NCBI GenBank assembly: GCA_944325305.1
Contig: CALUZO010000009.1
Coordinates: 1-64,000, forward strand
From: an uncultured Rikenellaceae bacterium
GTDB taxonomy: Bacteria > Bacteroidota > Bacteroidia > Bacteroidales > Rikenellaceae
DNA: 64,000 nt
Direction: 5' to 3'
The notes under the pieces: generated by a model
Databases searched by the model: none
What the model saw: only the letters and a program-made list of their open reading frames with translations
Told to the model about the DNA's origin: nothing
Shown here: one piece after another, positions 52,548-60,829 of the stretch
How the letters are laid out: every line of letters begins with the position of its first letter
Numbering within the stretch: position 1 is the first letter of the stretch
Made by a program: the position numbers and the translations under genes

Positions 52548-53351
52548 TTATTGCTGTTTAGGCTTTTTCTGCTGTTCCCTGGTTTTTATGAGGAATTGTT
52601 GATATTCTTCCCATAACGAATCGGTAGTTACGTTCGGGCCAAATATAGATTGCATAGCCTTGTCGAACGACCATGGTTCTATGTCGAAAGCTGTCTTGTT
52701 GAACTTACGCAGGAAATCGGGGTCTTTCATCGTGAGCCAGTGAAGGAAGAATCCGGTGGTGCGGTATCCGTCCATCCAGTGTCCGCCAGGGCGTCGCGAG
52801 CTGTAATCGAAATGGCCGTTGTAGGTTCTCACCGCATCGGCGAGTCCTTCGGTAAACACCCAGTATTCGTCGGCCTTGCGATCCTTGGAAGGTGCTCTGT
52901 AGCCGCCGGCGCCTTTAGGGTGAGCCTGGTATGCGTGGGTAAGTTCGTGGTAAAGCACTCCGCGTGTTTCGTACAGTACTTGCGAGGCGCCCATCGATTT
53001 CATGCTGCGCTCGATCCATTGGGTGCTGTAGAAAATGTTGATTACGGGGGCACCGCCGCTTTTAGCCGATATGCCGTCGTTGTCTTCGAGGCTGTAATTT
53101 ATTTTTTCGACATTCGGTATGTTGTCGCTGTCGTTCCAGTAGAGAGTTTCCGCAACCCATTTGGCATGCTGCTGGATAAAAGGAACGGGGTCGGGGATGA
53201 TGCTGTCGTATATGGCCCATCCGCGGGTTTGAGGTGCTTTGTTGATGAAATTTACCTCAGGATAATCGAAATTTCCTATAAGAGGTGTGCTCCATTTCTG
53301 CCCTGCCAGCATTAATGGGGTGAACATGAATAAGATCAATAATTTTTTCAT
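52548..53351 (-). CDS. Basic secretory protein (BSP)-type metallopeptidase, exported
   Basis: The 267-residue protein has a signal peptide (MKKLLILFMFTPLMLAGQ). The metal site is YHELTHAYQ with His135 and His139 and catalytic Glu136, and a further conserved segment is EYWVFTEGLADAVRTYNGHF. This is the plant-like basic secretory peptidase family, found in some Bacteroidota secreted proteins. C-terminal residues are Gln/Lys-rich. It is monocistronic. Zinc peptidase activity is inferred from the motif. Confidence 0.85.
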   Translation of the reverse strand: MKKLLILFMFTPLMLAGQKWSTPLIGNFDYPEVNFINKAPQTRGWAIYDSIIPDPVPFIQQHAKWVAETLYWNDSDNIPNVEKINYSLEDNDGISAKSGGAPVINIFYSTQWIERSMKSMGASQVLYETRGVLYHELTHAYQAHPKGAGGYRAPSKDRKADEYWVFTEGLADAVRTYNGHFDYSSRRPGGHWMDGYRTTGFFLHWLTMKDPDFLRKFNKTAFDIEPWSFDKAMQSIFGPNVTTDSLWEEYQQFLIKTREQQKKPKQQ

Positions 53352-53393
53352 ATTTTTTGATATTTTAGGTTAGTCTTAAATCTGGATATTTTA

Positions 53394-53401
53394 CAAAGGT
53401 A
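53394..53401 (-). promoter_or_regulatory. Promoter -7 box of the BSP peptidase gene
   Basis: TACCTTTG on the minus strand, 42 bases before the start codon. No clear -33 element. Confidence 0.4.
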
Positions 53402-53502
53402 CGGAAAAATGGCTTTCGATATATGTCGGTATATGGTAGAATTGTCTTAAAAATTCCTATTTGCGATCTTATTTTATTTCGAGGAATGTCTTGTGGTATT
53501 GT

Positions 53503-53533
53503 TTTGGCTTGTTGCTATGAAACGTTATATTTG
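53503..53533 (+). promoter_or_regulatory. Promoter of dsbD
   Basis: TTTG (53503-53506), exactly 19 bases, then TATATTTG (53526-53533), about 100 bases before the GTG start. Confidence 0.75.
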
Positions 53534-53637
53534 CATAATATGGTATGGCAGGGACATCGGGAAAGTTGTTTTTGGCAGGTCGCCTGAGTTTTTCTGTTTG
53601 TTGAAGCCGTCTTTATAAGTCTGTAAAAATAATTGCT

Positions 53638-55812
53638 GTGAAAGGATTCGTCATAACTGTTTTGTTGTCGTTGTTTTGCGTGGCGGCTTTCGCCGACGCT
53701 CCGGTGTCATGGAAATTCTCACTCTCAGCCAAGGATAATGGCGAGGTTGAGATGGTCGCCACCGCTTCCATAGAGGAAAACTGGCACATTTACGATCCTG
53801 GCATAGGTGATGGCGGTCCGTTCCCGACTGCGCTTGAGATTGACGAGATTGTCGGCGCAGAGAAGGTAGGGCCGTTTTCTGCCGTAAACTCTAAACGCAT
53901 AGATGTTTACGATGAGATTTTTCAGATGGATGTGGCTTATTATGAGAATGAGGCCACATTCGTGCAGCGTTTCCGCATTACCGACCGTGATGCTTTTGTT
54001 CTGAAAGGCGATATCAGGGCGAGCGCCTGCAAGGATGATGTTTGCACACCTCCTCTCCCTACGGAATTCGACTTCACGGCAAAGGATCTGCCGTCGGACA
54101 TAGGAGCGCCTGTCTCTTCCTCTGCATCCGCCAATTTAAAGGAGGCGACAGTTTCGGAGACTGGGCAGGACCGGATCCCGCAGGGACAGATAACCGGAAT
54201 GGACCCGGCGAACGATGACGGAACTGTTACTCCGGCTGGAGCTCCCGAGGTTGATGTTGACAGAAGAGCGACCATAACTGTTGATGCTGCCGGAACTGTA
54301 TCTGCCGACGAGCCTTTTGTAGATACCGGTGATTTGGATGCTGCCGATGCCGTGTCGGAATCGGTTGGCGTAGAAAATCCGGACCTGTGGGAACCTGTCA
54401 TTGAAGAACTGAGGGATTTCGGGGCTGCCGGGGATACTACCGACAGGTCATTGCTGTGGATATTTCTCATAGGTTTTGCAGGAGGGTTGCTGGCATTGCT
54501 GACACCGTGCGTCTGGCCCATGTTGCCTCTTACGGTGAGCTTTTTTCTCAAACAGGGTAAAGACAAGAGCGCAGCCGTAAAGGATGCCATGCTCTACGGG
54601 CTTTCCATTATCGTGATATACGTTGGGCTGGGGCTCGCCATAACGGCCATTTTCGGAGCGAGCGCACTCAATATGTTGGCTACAAATGCCGTTTTCAACC
54701 TGTTTCTGTTCGCATTGCTGGTGGTATTCGCCGTTTCGTTTTTCGGGGCGTTCGAGCTGACGCTGCCCTCTCGATGGACCAACAGCATGAACTCCAGAGC
54801 CGATCGCAGCAGCGGTTTCGCCGGGATATTCTTTATGGCATTCACGCTCACGCTCGTTTCGTTCTCATGCACCGGTCCGATTATCGGAACATTGCTGGTT
54901 GATGCGGCAGGTTCCGGCGCAGTACTCGCTCCCGCAGTCGGCATGTTCGGATTTGCGCTCGCACTGGCTATCCCGTTCGCCCTTTTTGCAATCTTCCCGT
55001 CGTGGCTCAAAAACGCACCGCGTTCCGGCGGATGGATGAATTCAGTCAAGGTCGTGCTTGGTTTTGTCGAGCTGGCTCTCGCACTCAAGTTCTTCTCGGT
55101 AGCAGATCTCGCCTACGGCTGGGGGATACTTGACCGTGAGGTCTTCCTCGTGTTGTGGATAGCTATATTCCTGCTTCTGGGAGTATATCTTTTGGGTTGG
55201 CTGAGGTTCAAAAACGATAGCGAGCTTAAATACGTTTCGGTTCCCAGATTGCTGCTTGCCATCGTTTCGTTTGCTTTCGCGCTGTATATGATTCCGGGTT
55301 TGTGGGGTGCTCCGCTGAAAGCCATAAGTGCCTTCCCCCCACCTATGACGACACAGGATTTCAGCCTGTATGACAATACGGTGCATGCCCGGTTCGACGA
55401 CTACGAAACGGGAATGGAGTATGCCCGGCGCAATGGCAAGCCGGTTATGATCGATTTTTCCGGGTTGGGTTGCGTCAACTGCGGTGAGATGGAGGCTTGC
55501 GTATGGACTGATACTCGCGTGCAGGCGATACTCGACAACGATTATGTGCTTATAACATTGATGGTAGACGATCGGCAACGCCTGCCCGAAACCGTAGAAG
55601 TAGAGGAGAACGGACGGAAGGTGAAACTCAAAACGGTCGGGGACAAGTGGAGTTATCTTCAGCGACATAAGTTCGGGACAAATTCCCAGCCGTATTACGT
55701 ATTGCTCGATGCCGACGGAAAGCCGATAGGTCCTTCGTATGCTTATGACGAGGACATATCGAAATACCTACGGTTTCTCAATACAGGCCTCGAGAATTTC
55801 AGACGCAGGTAG
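53638..55812 (+). CDS. dsbD: Thiol:disulfide interchange protein DsbD
   Basis: The 724-residue protein starts at a GTG (MKGFVITVLLSLFCVAAFA as signal peptide). An N-terminal periplasmic DsbD-alpha-like domain has a Cys pair in ACKDDVCTPPL. An acidic, Ala/Asp/Gly-rich linker spans about residues 165-265. The eight-helix membrane domain has Cys291 in TPCVWPMLPL and Cys411 in SFSCTGPIIG. The C-terminal thioredoxin-like domain has the active CVNC (Cys612 and Cys615). DsbD passes electrons from cytosolic thioredoxin to periplasmic thiols. The linker is long for the family. Confidence 0.92.
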   Translation: MKGFVITVLLSLFCVAAFADAPVSWKFSLSAKDNGEVEMVATASIEENWHIYDPGIGDGGPFPTALEIDEIVGAEKVGPFSAVNSKRIDVYDEIFQMDVAYYENEATFVQRFRITDRDAFVLKGDIRASACKDDVCTPPLPTEFDFTAKDLPSDIGAPVSSSASANLKEATVSETGQDRIPQGQITGMDPANDDGTVTPAGAPEVDVDRRATITVDAAGTVSADEPFVDTGDLDAADAVSESVGVENPDLWEPVIEELRDFGAAGDTTDRSLLWIFLIGFAGGLLALLTPCVWPMLPLTVSFFLKQGKDKSAAVKDAMLYGLSIIVIYVGLGLAITAIFGASALNMLATNAVFNLFLFALLVVFAVSFFGAFELTLPSRWTNSMNSRADRSSGFAGIFFMAFTLTLVSFSCTGPIIGTLLVDAAGSGAVLAPAVGMFGFALALAIPFALFAIFPSWLKNAPRSGGWMNSVKVVLGFVELALALKFFSVADLAYGWGILDREVFLVLWIAIFLLLGVYLLGWLRFKNDSELKYVSVPRLLLAIVSFAFALYMIPGLWGAPLKAISAFPPPMTTQDFSLYDNTVHARFDDYETGMEYARRNGKPVMIDFSGLGCVNCGEMEACVWTDTRVQAILDNDYVLITLMVDDRQRLPETVEVEENGRKVKLKTVGDKWSYLQRHKFGTNSQPYYVLLDADGKPIGPSYAYDEDISKYLRFLNTGLENFRRR

Positions 55813-55836
55813 CCGTTGGTTCCGGTTTGCCATGGC

Positions 55837-55878
55837 AAATAACTACGGGCCGCGAAAGTTCGCGGCCCGTAGTTATTT
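55837..55878. terminator. Bidirectional terminator between dsbD and the SRPBCC gene
   Basis: A 20-bp perfect stem (55837-55856 with 55859-55878) with almost no loop sits between two convergent genes. Confidence 0.8.
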
Positions 55879-55893
55879 TAATACGCAGGTCTT

Positions 55894-56301
55894 TTACGGC
55901 ATCGAGTTAAATGCCAGAGCTATTTGTTCGGCTATCTGGTCGACGGCCTGCTGGAGTTTGCCGCCTATCATCATTTTCATCATCATGTTGAGCCTGGCGT
56001 GGAGCACTATGCGCATTCTCGTATCGCGTTCGCTCACCTCTTTTAGTTGCATCCAGAATGTGAAGTCAACCGGAGACCCGTCTTCACCTTCGATCTTGAC
56101 GAGTTCGTTCTCTATTCGATCCACTATTCTAAGCCGTACAGGGAATCCTTTGGCCTTGAAAGAACATGTGTCGGCATCGGCCTGCCAGTCGTCTACCTTG
56201 TCATGTAGTATGGGTGTGAAATTGGAGAAATCCGAAACAATGGAATAAACTGTAGCTGCAGGTTTAAATATTTGTTGTTGCCTACTTTCGTATTTTTCCA
56301 T
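55894..56301 (-). CDS. SRPBCC (START-like) family protein
   Basis: The 135-residue protein shows the helix-grip pattern: AATVYSIVSDFSNFTPIL, KAKGFPVRLRIVDRIENE, a central FTFWMQLKEV strand and a final helix (MMIGGKLQQAVDQIAEQIAL). Such proteins bind lipids or other hydrophobic ligands in a cavity. No signal peptide is seen. It lies downstream of pyrE on the same strand, 124 bases away, so may share its transcript. Ligand unknown. Confidence 0.82.
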   Translation of the reverse strand: MEKYESRQQQIFKPAATVYSIVSDFSNFTPILHDKVDDWQADADTCSFKAKGFPVRLRIVDRIENELVKIEGEDGSPVDFTFWMQLKEVSERDTRMRIVLHARLNMMMKMMIGGKLQQAVDQIAEQIALAFNSMP

Positions 56302-56425
56302 ATTTGATTTTTTAGTTGGTCATCTCGTTCTCGCAAAGTGCACTGACGCAAGGAGATCGTTTTTTTCGGATAAGTCAGCAATGTCGGTGTAGCTGCGAGT
56401 CCTCTTCAGTGAAATCTCCGTAACC

Positions 56426-57067
56426 CTATTCGCGGGTTTGTTTCCAGTTTGCAGGGTCGGTGCGCCACTCGCGCAGAGTGGCGAGATCGTCGGCACTCAC
56501 ATAGCCATCCTCTGCCGCGAGTTCTATCATCGCATTGTAATTGCTTAGAGTGTCGAGTGTTATCCCGGCTTTTGCGAAATTGTCTTCCGCGGTTTTGAAT
56601 CCGTATGTGAATATTGCAGTCATCCCGAGAACATCGCAACCTGCGTTTCGCAGAGCTTCTACCGCGCTCAACGAACTTCCTCCGGTCGATACCAGATCCT
56701 CTACAACGACTACCTTGCTCCCTTTTTCGAACACGCCTTCCACCTGGTTGGTCAACCCGTGGTTTTTAGGTGCCGAGCGGACGTAAATGAACGGTTTTCC
56801 CATTTTTTCGGCTACGAGTGCTCCATGAGCTATGGCACCTGTCGCCACTCCGGCGATTACCTCCACATCGGGATATTTTTCGGCGATCAGTTGGGCGAAT
56901 GCTTCGTAAATCTGTTTACGCACGGCAGGATATGAGAGTGTCGCGCGGTTATCGCAGTAAATAGGGGAGTGCCATCCGGAAGCCCATGTAAAAAAATTTG
57001 CAGGACTGAGTTTAATTGCCTTAATTTGTAATAGAGACCGGGCTATTTCCCGCGCCGTGTTTTTCAT
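56426..57067 (-). CDS. pyrE: Orotate phosphoribosyltransferase
   Basis: The 213-residue enzyme makes OMP from orotate and PRPP. Start is the ATG at 57067 (MKNTAREIARSLLQIKAIKL), the usual N-terminus; a longer in-frame reading runs into the neighbouring gene and is rejected. Hallmarks are SGWHSPIYCDNR, GVATGAIAHG and the PRPP loop VVVVEDLVSTGGSS. The divergent NUDIX gene starts only 12 bases away, and a -7 box lies 5 bases from the start codon, which suggests a leaderless mRNA. Confidence 0.96.
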   Translation of the reverse strand: MKNTAREIARSLLQIKAIKLSPANFFTWASGWHSPIYCDNRATLSYPAVRKQIYEAFAQLIAEKYPDVEVIAGVATGAIAHGALVAEKMGKPFIYVRSAPKNHGLTNQVEGVFEKGSKVVVVEDLVSTGGSSLSAVEALRNAGCDVLGMTAIFTYGFKTAEDNFAKAGITLDTLSNYNAMIELAAEDGYVSADDLATLREWRTDPANWKQTRE

Positions 57068-57072
57068 AAGCT

Positions 57073-57080
57073 CAAAGGTA
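57073..57080 (-). promoter_or_regulatory. Candidate promoter -7 box of pyrE
   Basis: TACCTTTG on the minus strand ends 5 bases before the pyrE ATG. It overlaps the first base of the divergent NUDIX start codon. Confidence 0.4.
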
Positions 57081-57712
57081 TGTATTTCGTATATTATAAA
57101 GATCGGATCATAAATTTTGCGGATCATCCAGTTATGGGGTGCGACGGTATGGTAAAACTTGCCGCAGGCGAGACAATCAGCATCGCAAAGATGCTGGAAA
57201 ATCTCGAGAATAGCAAGAGCCTTTGCGTAATATCGCCGGAGCCGCAACACTCTTTCGAGCTTTTCGCTTCTCAATTTACTTTGGTCGAAGCTGCCGGAGG
57301 CGTTGTTGTTAACGATCGCGGAGAGATTCTGATGATATATCGCAACAACCGCTGGGATCTTCCGAAGGGGTATGTCGAAGATGGCGAGGGCTTTATGGCT
57401 GCCGCCGCAAGAGAGGTGGAGGAAGAGACCGGTTTGATGGATGTTACGGTTGGGGAGCCGATAGTGACCACGTTCCATTTTTATCCTCTTTCGGGTTCCT
57501 GGATATTGAAACGTACGTGGTGGTTCTCGATGAGCGGAGGCGAGGGCGAACTGGTGCCTCAGGCCGAAGAGGGCATTACCAAGGTCGAGTGGGTCCCTTC
57601 GGCCAGGATTCTGGAATACGCCTCGCAAGGTTTTGCCTCGGTGAGGGAAGTGTTGAAACTCGCACGTCCGGGCGATGAGAATGTATTGCATTTGGAAAAT
57701 ATAATACCGTAG
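57080..57712 (+). CDS. NUDIX hydrolase with N-terminal extension
   Basis: The 210-residue protein has about 65 residues before the NUDIX fold (MYFVYYKDRIINFADHPVMG), as in other Bacteroidota members. The Nudix box is complete: residues 97-119, with Gly97, Glu103, Arg111-Glu112, Glu115-Glu116 and Gly118. The box binds Mg2+ and cleaves nucleoside diphosphates linked to another group; the substrate cannot be told. Its start is 12 bases from the divergent pyrE start, so its promoter must lie inside pyrE. Confidence 0.9.
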   Translation: MYFVYYKDRIINFADHPVMGCDGMVKLAAGETISIAKMLENLENSKSLCVISPEPQHSFELFASQFTLVEAAGGVVVNDRGEILMIYRNNRWDLPKGYVEDGEGFMAAAAREVEEETGLMDVTVGEPIVTTFHFYPLSGSWILKRTWWFSMSGGEGELVPQAEEGITKVEWVPSARILEYASQGFASVREVLKLARPGDENVLHLENIIP

Positions 57713-57811
57713 TTGGGGATATAATATTCCAAATATTGGTTAATATGGAGCATGAAGGTTGAAAACCGGTATTTTTTTGCTAATTTTAGGTCTCTTTTCA
57801 TATAAAAACTG

Positions 57812-58894
57812 ATGGAGCAACCGAAGCCACTTATTTCAGTTATCATTCCGGTCTATAATGTCGCGGATTATCTTGTGCCGTGCCTGGAGTCGGTGTGCTC
57901 TCAGACATATGAGAATTTAGAAATAGTGGTTGTCAACGACGGCAGTACGGACAGTTCTTCGGATATTTTAGACAGTTTTGCCGAACGGGATCACAGGATA
58001 GTAATCATCGATAAAGAGAATGGCGGGCTTATAACGGCCCGCCATGACGGTGTAAAAGCATCTACCGGGGAATATTTATTTTGGGTAGACGGAGATGATT
58101 ATGTGTCGTTGGATTGCATTGAGAAACTTTACGATGCGGTCGTGAGCAGTGGATCGGACATTGCTTCGGCACAAAGAGTTCGAGTGTGTACGGACTATGT
58201 TTCGGCCGACGGTTTCATCAAACCCGGAGTGAGAACCAACAGGGAATTCATTTCGATATTGCTTCTTCACCGTCATGTAACGGTAGGAGGCAAACTTTAT
58301 CGTCGGGATTTATGGGAAAATCTCAGTTATTGGGAAGAAATAAACTTAGGAGAGGATTTTATTCTAAATCTCGAATTGGCGTTGAGTCCTGCTGCCCCGT
58401 CGATAGTTTTCGTAGACGAGGCTTATTATTTTTATGTCCAGCGTCCCGAATCCATGATACGCTACAGAGATAACTTTACTTATCTCGAGAATTTTATGGG
58501 CAGGGTGGCCGAGGTTACTTCCAATAACAGACCCTATGGGAATGATCTGGATGTGGAAATCGTCGCCGAACGGGCCATGAGGATATATGTCTATATGAAA
58601 AAGAGCCACAACGAGTGGAAGGGAGATACACGGTTGTACTATTCCGTTAGAGATGAGGTCGAATCTGATGAGAAGAAATTGAGCGTATATCTGCCGGCTA
58701 CCGTCATAAAGTGCATTAAGCTGTATCGTTACCGTGGCAACAAGATTTTCATCAATATTCTTGGCACGGTGAGACGTTGGCGGCAAAGTGTACGGAGACG
58801 GTATCTCGATTTCGATCCTCTGAAAGTGGCATTGCCTTCCTCGGCAAAACTGCCAAGACATATCGAGTGTAAGAAAACCGGAGAAGCAATATAA
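57812..58894 (+). CDS. Family 2 glycosyltransferase
   Basis: The 360-residue protein has a GT-A domain: VSVIIPVYNV-like start (ISVIIPVYNVADYLVPCLES), VVNDGSTDSS for UDP-sugar binding, and the DxD-type motif VDGDDYV. The C-terminal part is basic and helical (RRWRQSVRRRYLDFDP). It is cytosolic or membrane-associated and likely adds a sugar to a surface glycan. A paralogue follows 12 bases later. Confidence 0.9.
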   Translation: MEQPKPLISVIIPVYNVADYLVPCLESVCSQTYENLEIVVVNDGSTDSSSDILDSFAERDHRIVIIDKENGGLITARHDGVKASTGEYLFWVDGDDYVSLDCIEKLYDAVVSSGSDIASAQRVRVCTDYVSADGFIKPGVRTNREFISILLLHRHVTVGGKLYRRDLWENLSYWEEINLGEDFILNLELALSPAAPSIVFVDEAYYFYVQRPESMIRYRDNFTYLENFMGRVAEVTSNNRPYGNDLDVEIVAERAMRIYVYMKKSHNEWKGDTRLYYSVRDEVESDEKKLSVYLPATVIKCIKLYRYRGNKIFINILGTVRRWRQSVRRRYLDFDPLKVALPSSAKLPRHIECKKTGEAI

Positions 58895-58906
58895 TATATA
58901 AAGTCA

Positions 58907-59965
58907 TTGAAGGGACCTCTTTTATCAGTCGTTGTTGCGGTCTATAATGTCGAAAATTATCTTAGGGACTGCCTGTTGTCACTCGTCGCGCAGACCTATG
59001 GCAATATAGAAATATTGCTCGTCAACGATGGCAGCACGGACGGCTCTTTGCGAGTGGCCCGGGAGTTCGAGGCGACGGATAGCCGTATCCGCATAATATC
59101 CAAACAAAATGAAGGGCTGGTGCGTACACGTCAGCGCGGTATCGAAGAGTCGAAAGGCGAGTATATATGCTTGCTCGACGGGGATGATTATCTTGATAAG
59201 TATTACTTTGAAAGATTGATGCATGCCATACAACGATATGGCTGCGATTGTGCGACAGGTGAAATGATGAAGGTCGTGGAGGGTTCAGCCACACTATTCA
59301 TGAGTCCGACATCCGATTATATCACGGCAGAAGAATTTGCACGAGGTATTTTGATTGATAAGTTATATGCCATTTCGTCGGGAAAGGTTTACAGACGCGA
59401 ATTGCTCGAGAACCTCTCGTGGTACCCTGAAGTTACCCTTTGGGAGGATTTCATCACGAATATTCAGGTCGCCTTGAACCCGGATTTTGTAGGCATGTGC
59501 GTGGTGCGTGATACTTTTTATTATTATGTCCAGCGTGGCGACTCCATGCATCGGAGCCGGGTGAAATATGAATATATATGCGATATCGTCAAGCTTACGG
59601 ATGAACTTTTTGAGAAATCAATTGCAAAGCACGATCTTTATGTTCCGGAGCGGGTGGTCAATATGGCCGACCGGCACTATGCCTATATGCGTATCTTGAG
59701 CAATCCGTGGAGGGGTGACGGGGAGTTGTCTCTCAGGCTTCGTGCAGCTATCCGCGACAACAAAAAGCAATTGAAAGGGGAAATGCCGTGGCTGATAAGA
59801 CAGGCCTCGTATTTATATCCGTGCAAGCGGTGGTTCTTTATTGTTGAGATTCTTGTGACGCTGCAAAAATGGAGCAGAAGTTTTGCAAAACGTCGCGGAA
59901 CAGCTGCCGTCAGGTATTCTGTGCCTGCCGCCGGGTCGGGTAATACTCCCGAGATTCTCAGATAG
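58907..59965 (+). CDS. Family 2 glycosyltransferase (paralogue)
   Basis: The 352-residue protein has the same layout as the preceding gene: LSVVVAVYNVENYLRDCLLS, LVNDGSTDGSL and LLDGDDYL. The start is taken as TTG at 58907, because no ATG or GTG lies between the in-frame stop of the preceding gene and the first conserved strand; the resulting MKGPLLSVVVAVYNV aligns with the partner. Gap to the partner is 12 bases, so they are one transcript and probably a duplication. Confidence 0.88.
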   Translation: MKGPLLSVVVAVYNVENYLRDCLLSLVAQTYGNIEILLVNDGSTDGSLRVAREFEATDSRIRIISKQNEGLVRTRQRGIEESKGEYICLLDGDDYLDKYYFERLMHAIQRYGCDCATGEMMKVVEGSATLFMSPTSDYITAEEFARGILIDKLYAISSGKVYRRELLENLSWYPEVTLWEDFITNIQVALNPDFVGMCVVRDTFYYYVQRGDSMHRSRVKYEYICDIVKLTDELFEKSIAKHDLYVPERVVNMADRHYAYMRILSNPWRGDGELSLRLRAAIRDNKKQLKGEMPWLIRQASYLYPCKRWFFIVEILVTLQKWSRSFAKRRGTAAVRYSVPAAGSGNTPEILR

Positions 59966-60180
59966 ATAAAACCGGTGTCGGTCAGGCGGTTTCTCCCTTC
60001 CGAGAGATATTTTATGGTTTGAACGATGTGACTTGTCAGGAAGGCTCTTCCGCCTTTTTGTCTGTCGGTTGTATGATGCGGATTGTCTGGCGATACCGAC
60101 TAAATTCCGGCGGTACATGACGGAAGACCGTGTTTGTCTTTGCCGGGAGGCCGGTATCGGATCGGATTACGGAAAGGAGT

Positions 60181-60609
60181 TTACACTATATTGATCGTAC
60201 GAGCATCCTCGTCGTCGGGGTCTGGTTCTATGATTACTCGCAGAGTATCTTCCGGCAACAGTTCCTCGATTTTTTCCGGCCATTCCACGAAACAGATGTC
60301 TCCACCGTAGAAATACTCTTCATACCCCATGTCGAATGCTTCAGATACGTTGTTGATACGGTAAAAATCGAAATGGTTTACTGTATGGCCTTCTCCGTCT
60401 ATATATTGGTTTATAAGTGCGAACGTGGGACTGGTGACCGTATCTTTTACCCCGAGCTGGTTTGCCAGTTCACGCACAAGAGTGGTTTTTCCAGCTCCCA
60501 TGGGGCCGAAGAGCGCTATGACTGATGCGCCGCGTTCGTGAATTATTTCGAGTAAGCGTTCCGCCGCTTCGGGCAGATCGTCGATAGAGTCGAGTCTGAT
60601 TGTTTCCAT
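60181..60609 (-). CDS. tsaE: tRNA threonylcarbamoyladenosine biosynthesis ATPase TsaE
   Basis: The 142-residue P-loop protein has Walker A GPMGAGKTT (residues 35-43), TSPTFALINQY and HFDFYRI, and the Walker B-like region FVEWPEKI. TsaE is needed with TsaB, TsaD and TsaC for t6A formation on ANN-decoding tRNAs. Start is the ATG at 60609 (METIRLDSID); upstream in-frame codons show no homology. A -7 box ends 5 bases before the start codon, as for pyrE. Confidence 0.94.
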   Translation of the reverse strand: METIRLDSIDDLPEAAERLLEIIHERGASVIALFGPMGAGKTTLVRELANQLGVKDTVTSPTFALINQYIDGEGHTVNHFDFYRINNVSEAFDMGYEEYFYGGDICFVEWPEKIEELLPEDTLRVIIEPDPDDEDARTINIV

Positions 60610-60614
60610 GCCTG

Positions 60615-60622
60615 CAAATTTA
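60615..60622 (-). promoter_or_regulatory. Candidate promoter -7 box of tsaE
   Basis: TAAATTTG on the minus strand ends 5 bases before the tsaE ATG, the same spacing as in front of pyrE. Confidence 0.4.
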
Positions 60623-60707
60623 TAAAGAAAATAAATCCGGCGTTCATCCGCTGCTGAAATATATTTCCGGAGTAGTGCTGTCGCGTATGCGGACACGGTT
60701 TGGGAAG

Positions 60708-60740
60708 CAATGATTGACGGGGATTTTCCGTCAATCATTG
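60708..60740 (-). terminator. Hairpin downstream of porX
   Basis: CAATGATTGACGG pairs perfectly with CCGTCAATCATTG around 7 bases, 90 bases after the porX stop. It lacks a U-run, so it may act in processing instead. Confidence 0.45.
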
Positions 60741-60829
60741 TCAAAACGATTGTGTCGTTGTAATTGATATTCCCCTGTTATGCATTATTTTAATCGGGAA
60801 CAGCCGTGTTTGCTGTGTTTGTCTTTCCG

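Noticed and set aside
57068..57691. Long N-terminal extension of pyrE
   Set aside because: It lies wholly opposite the NUDIX gene; the canonical PyrE start is at 57067.
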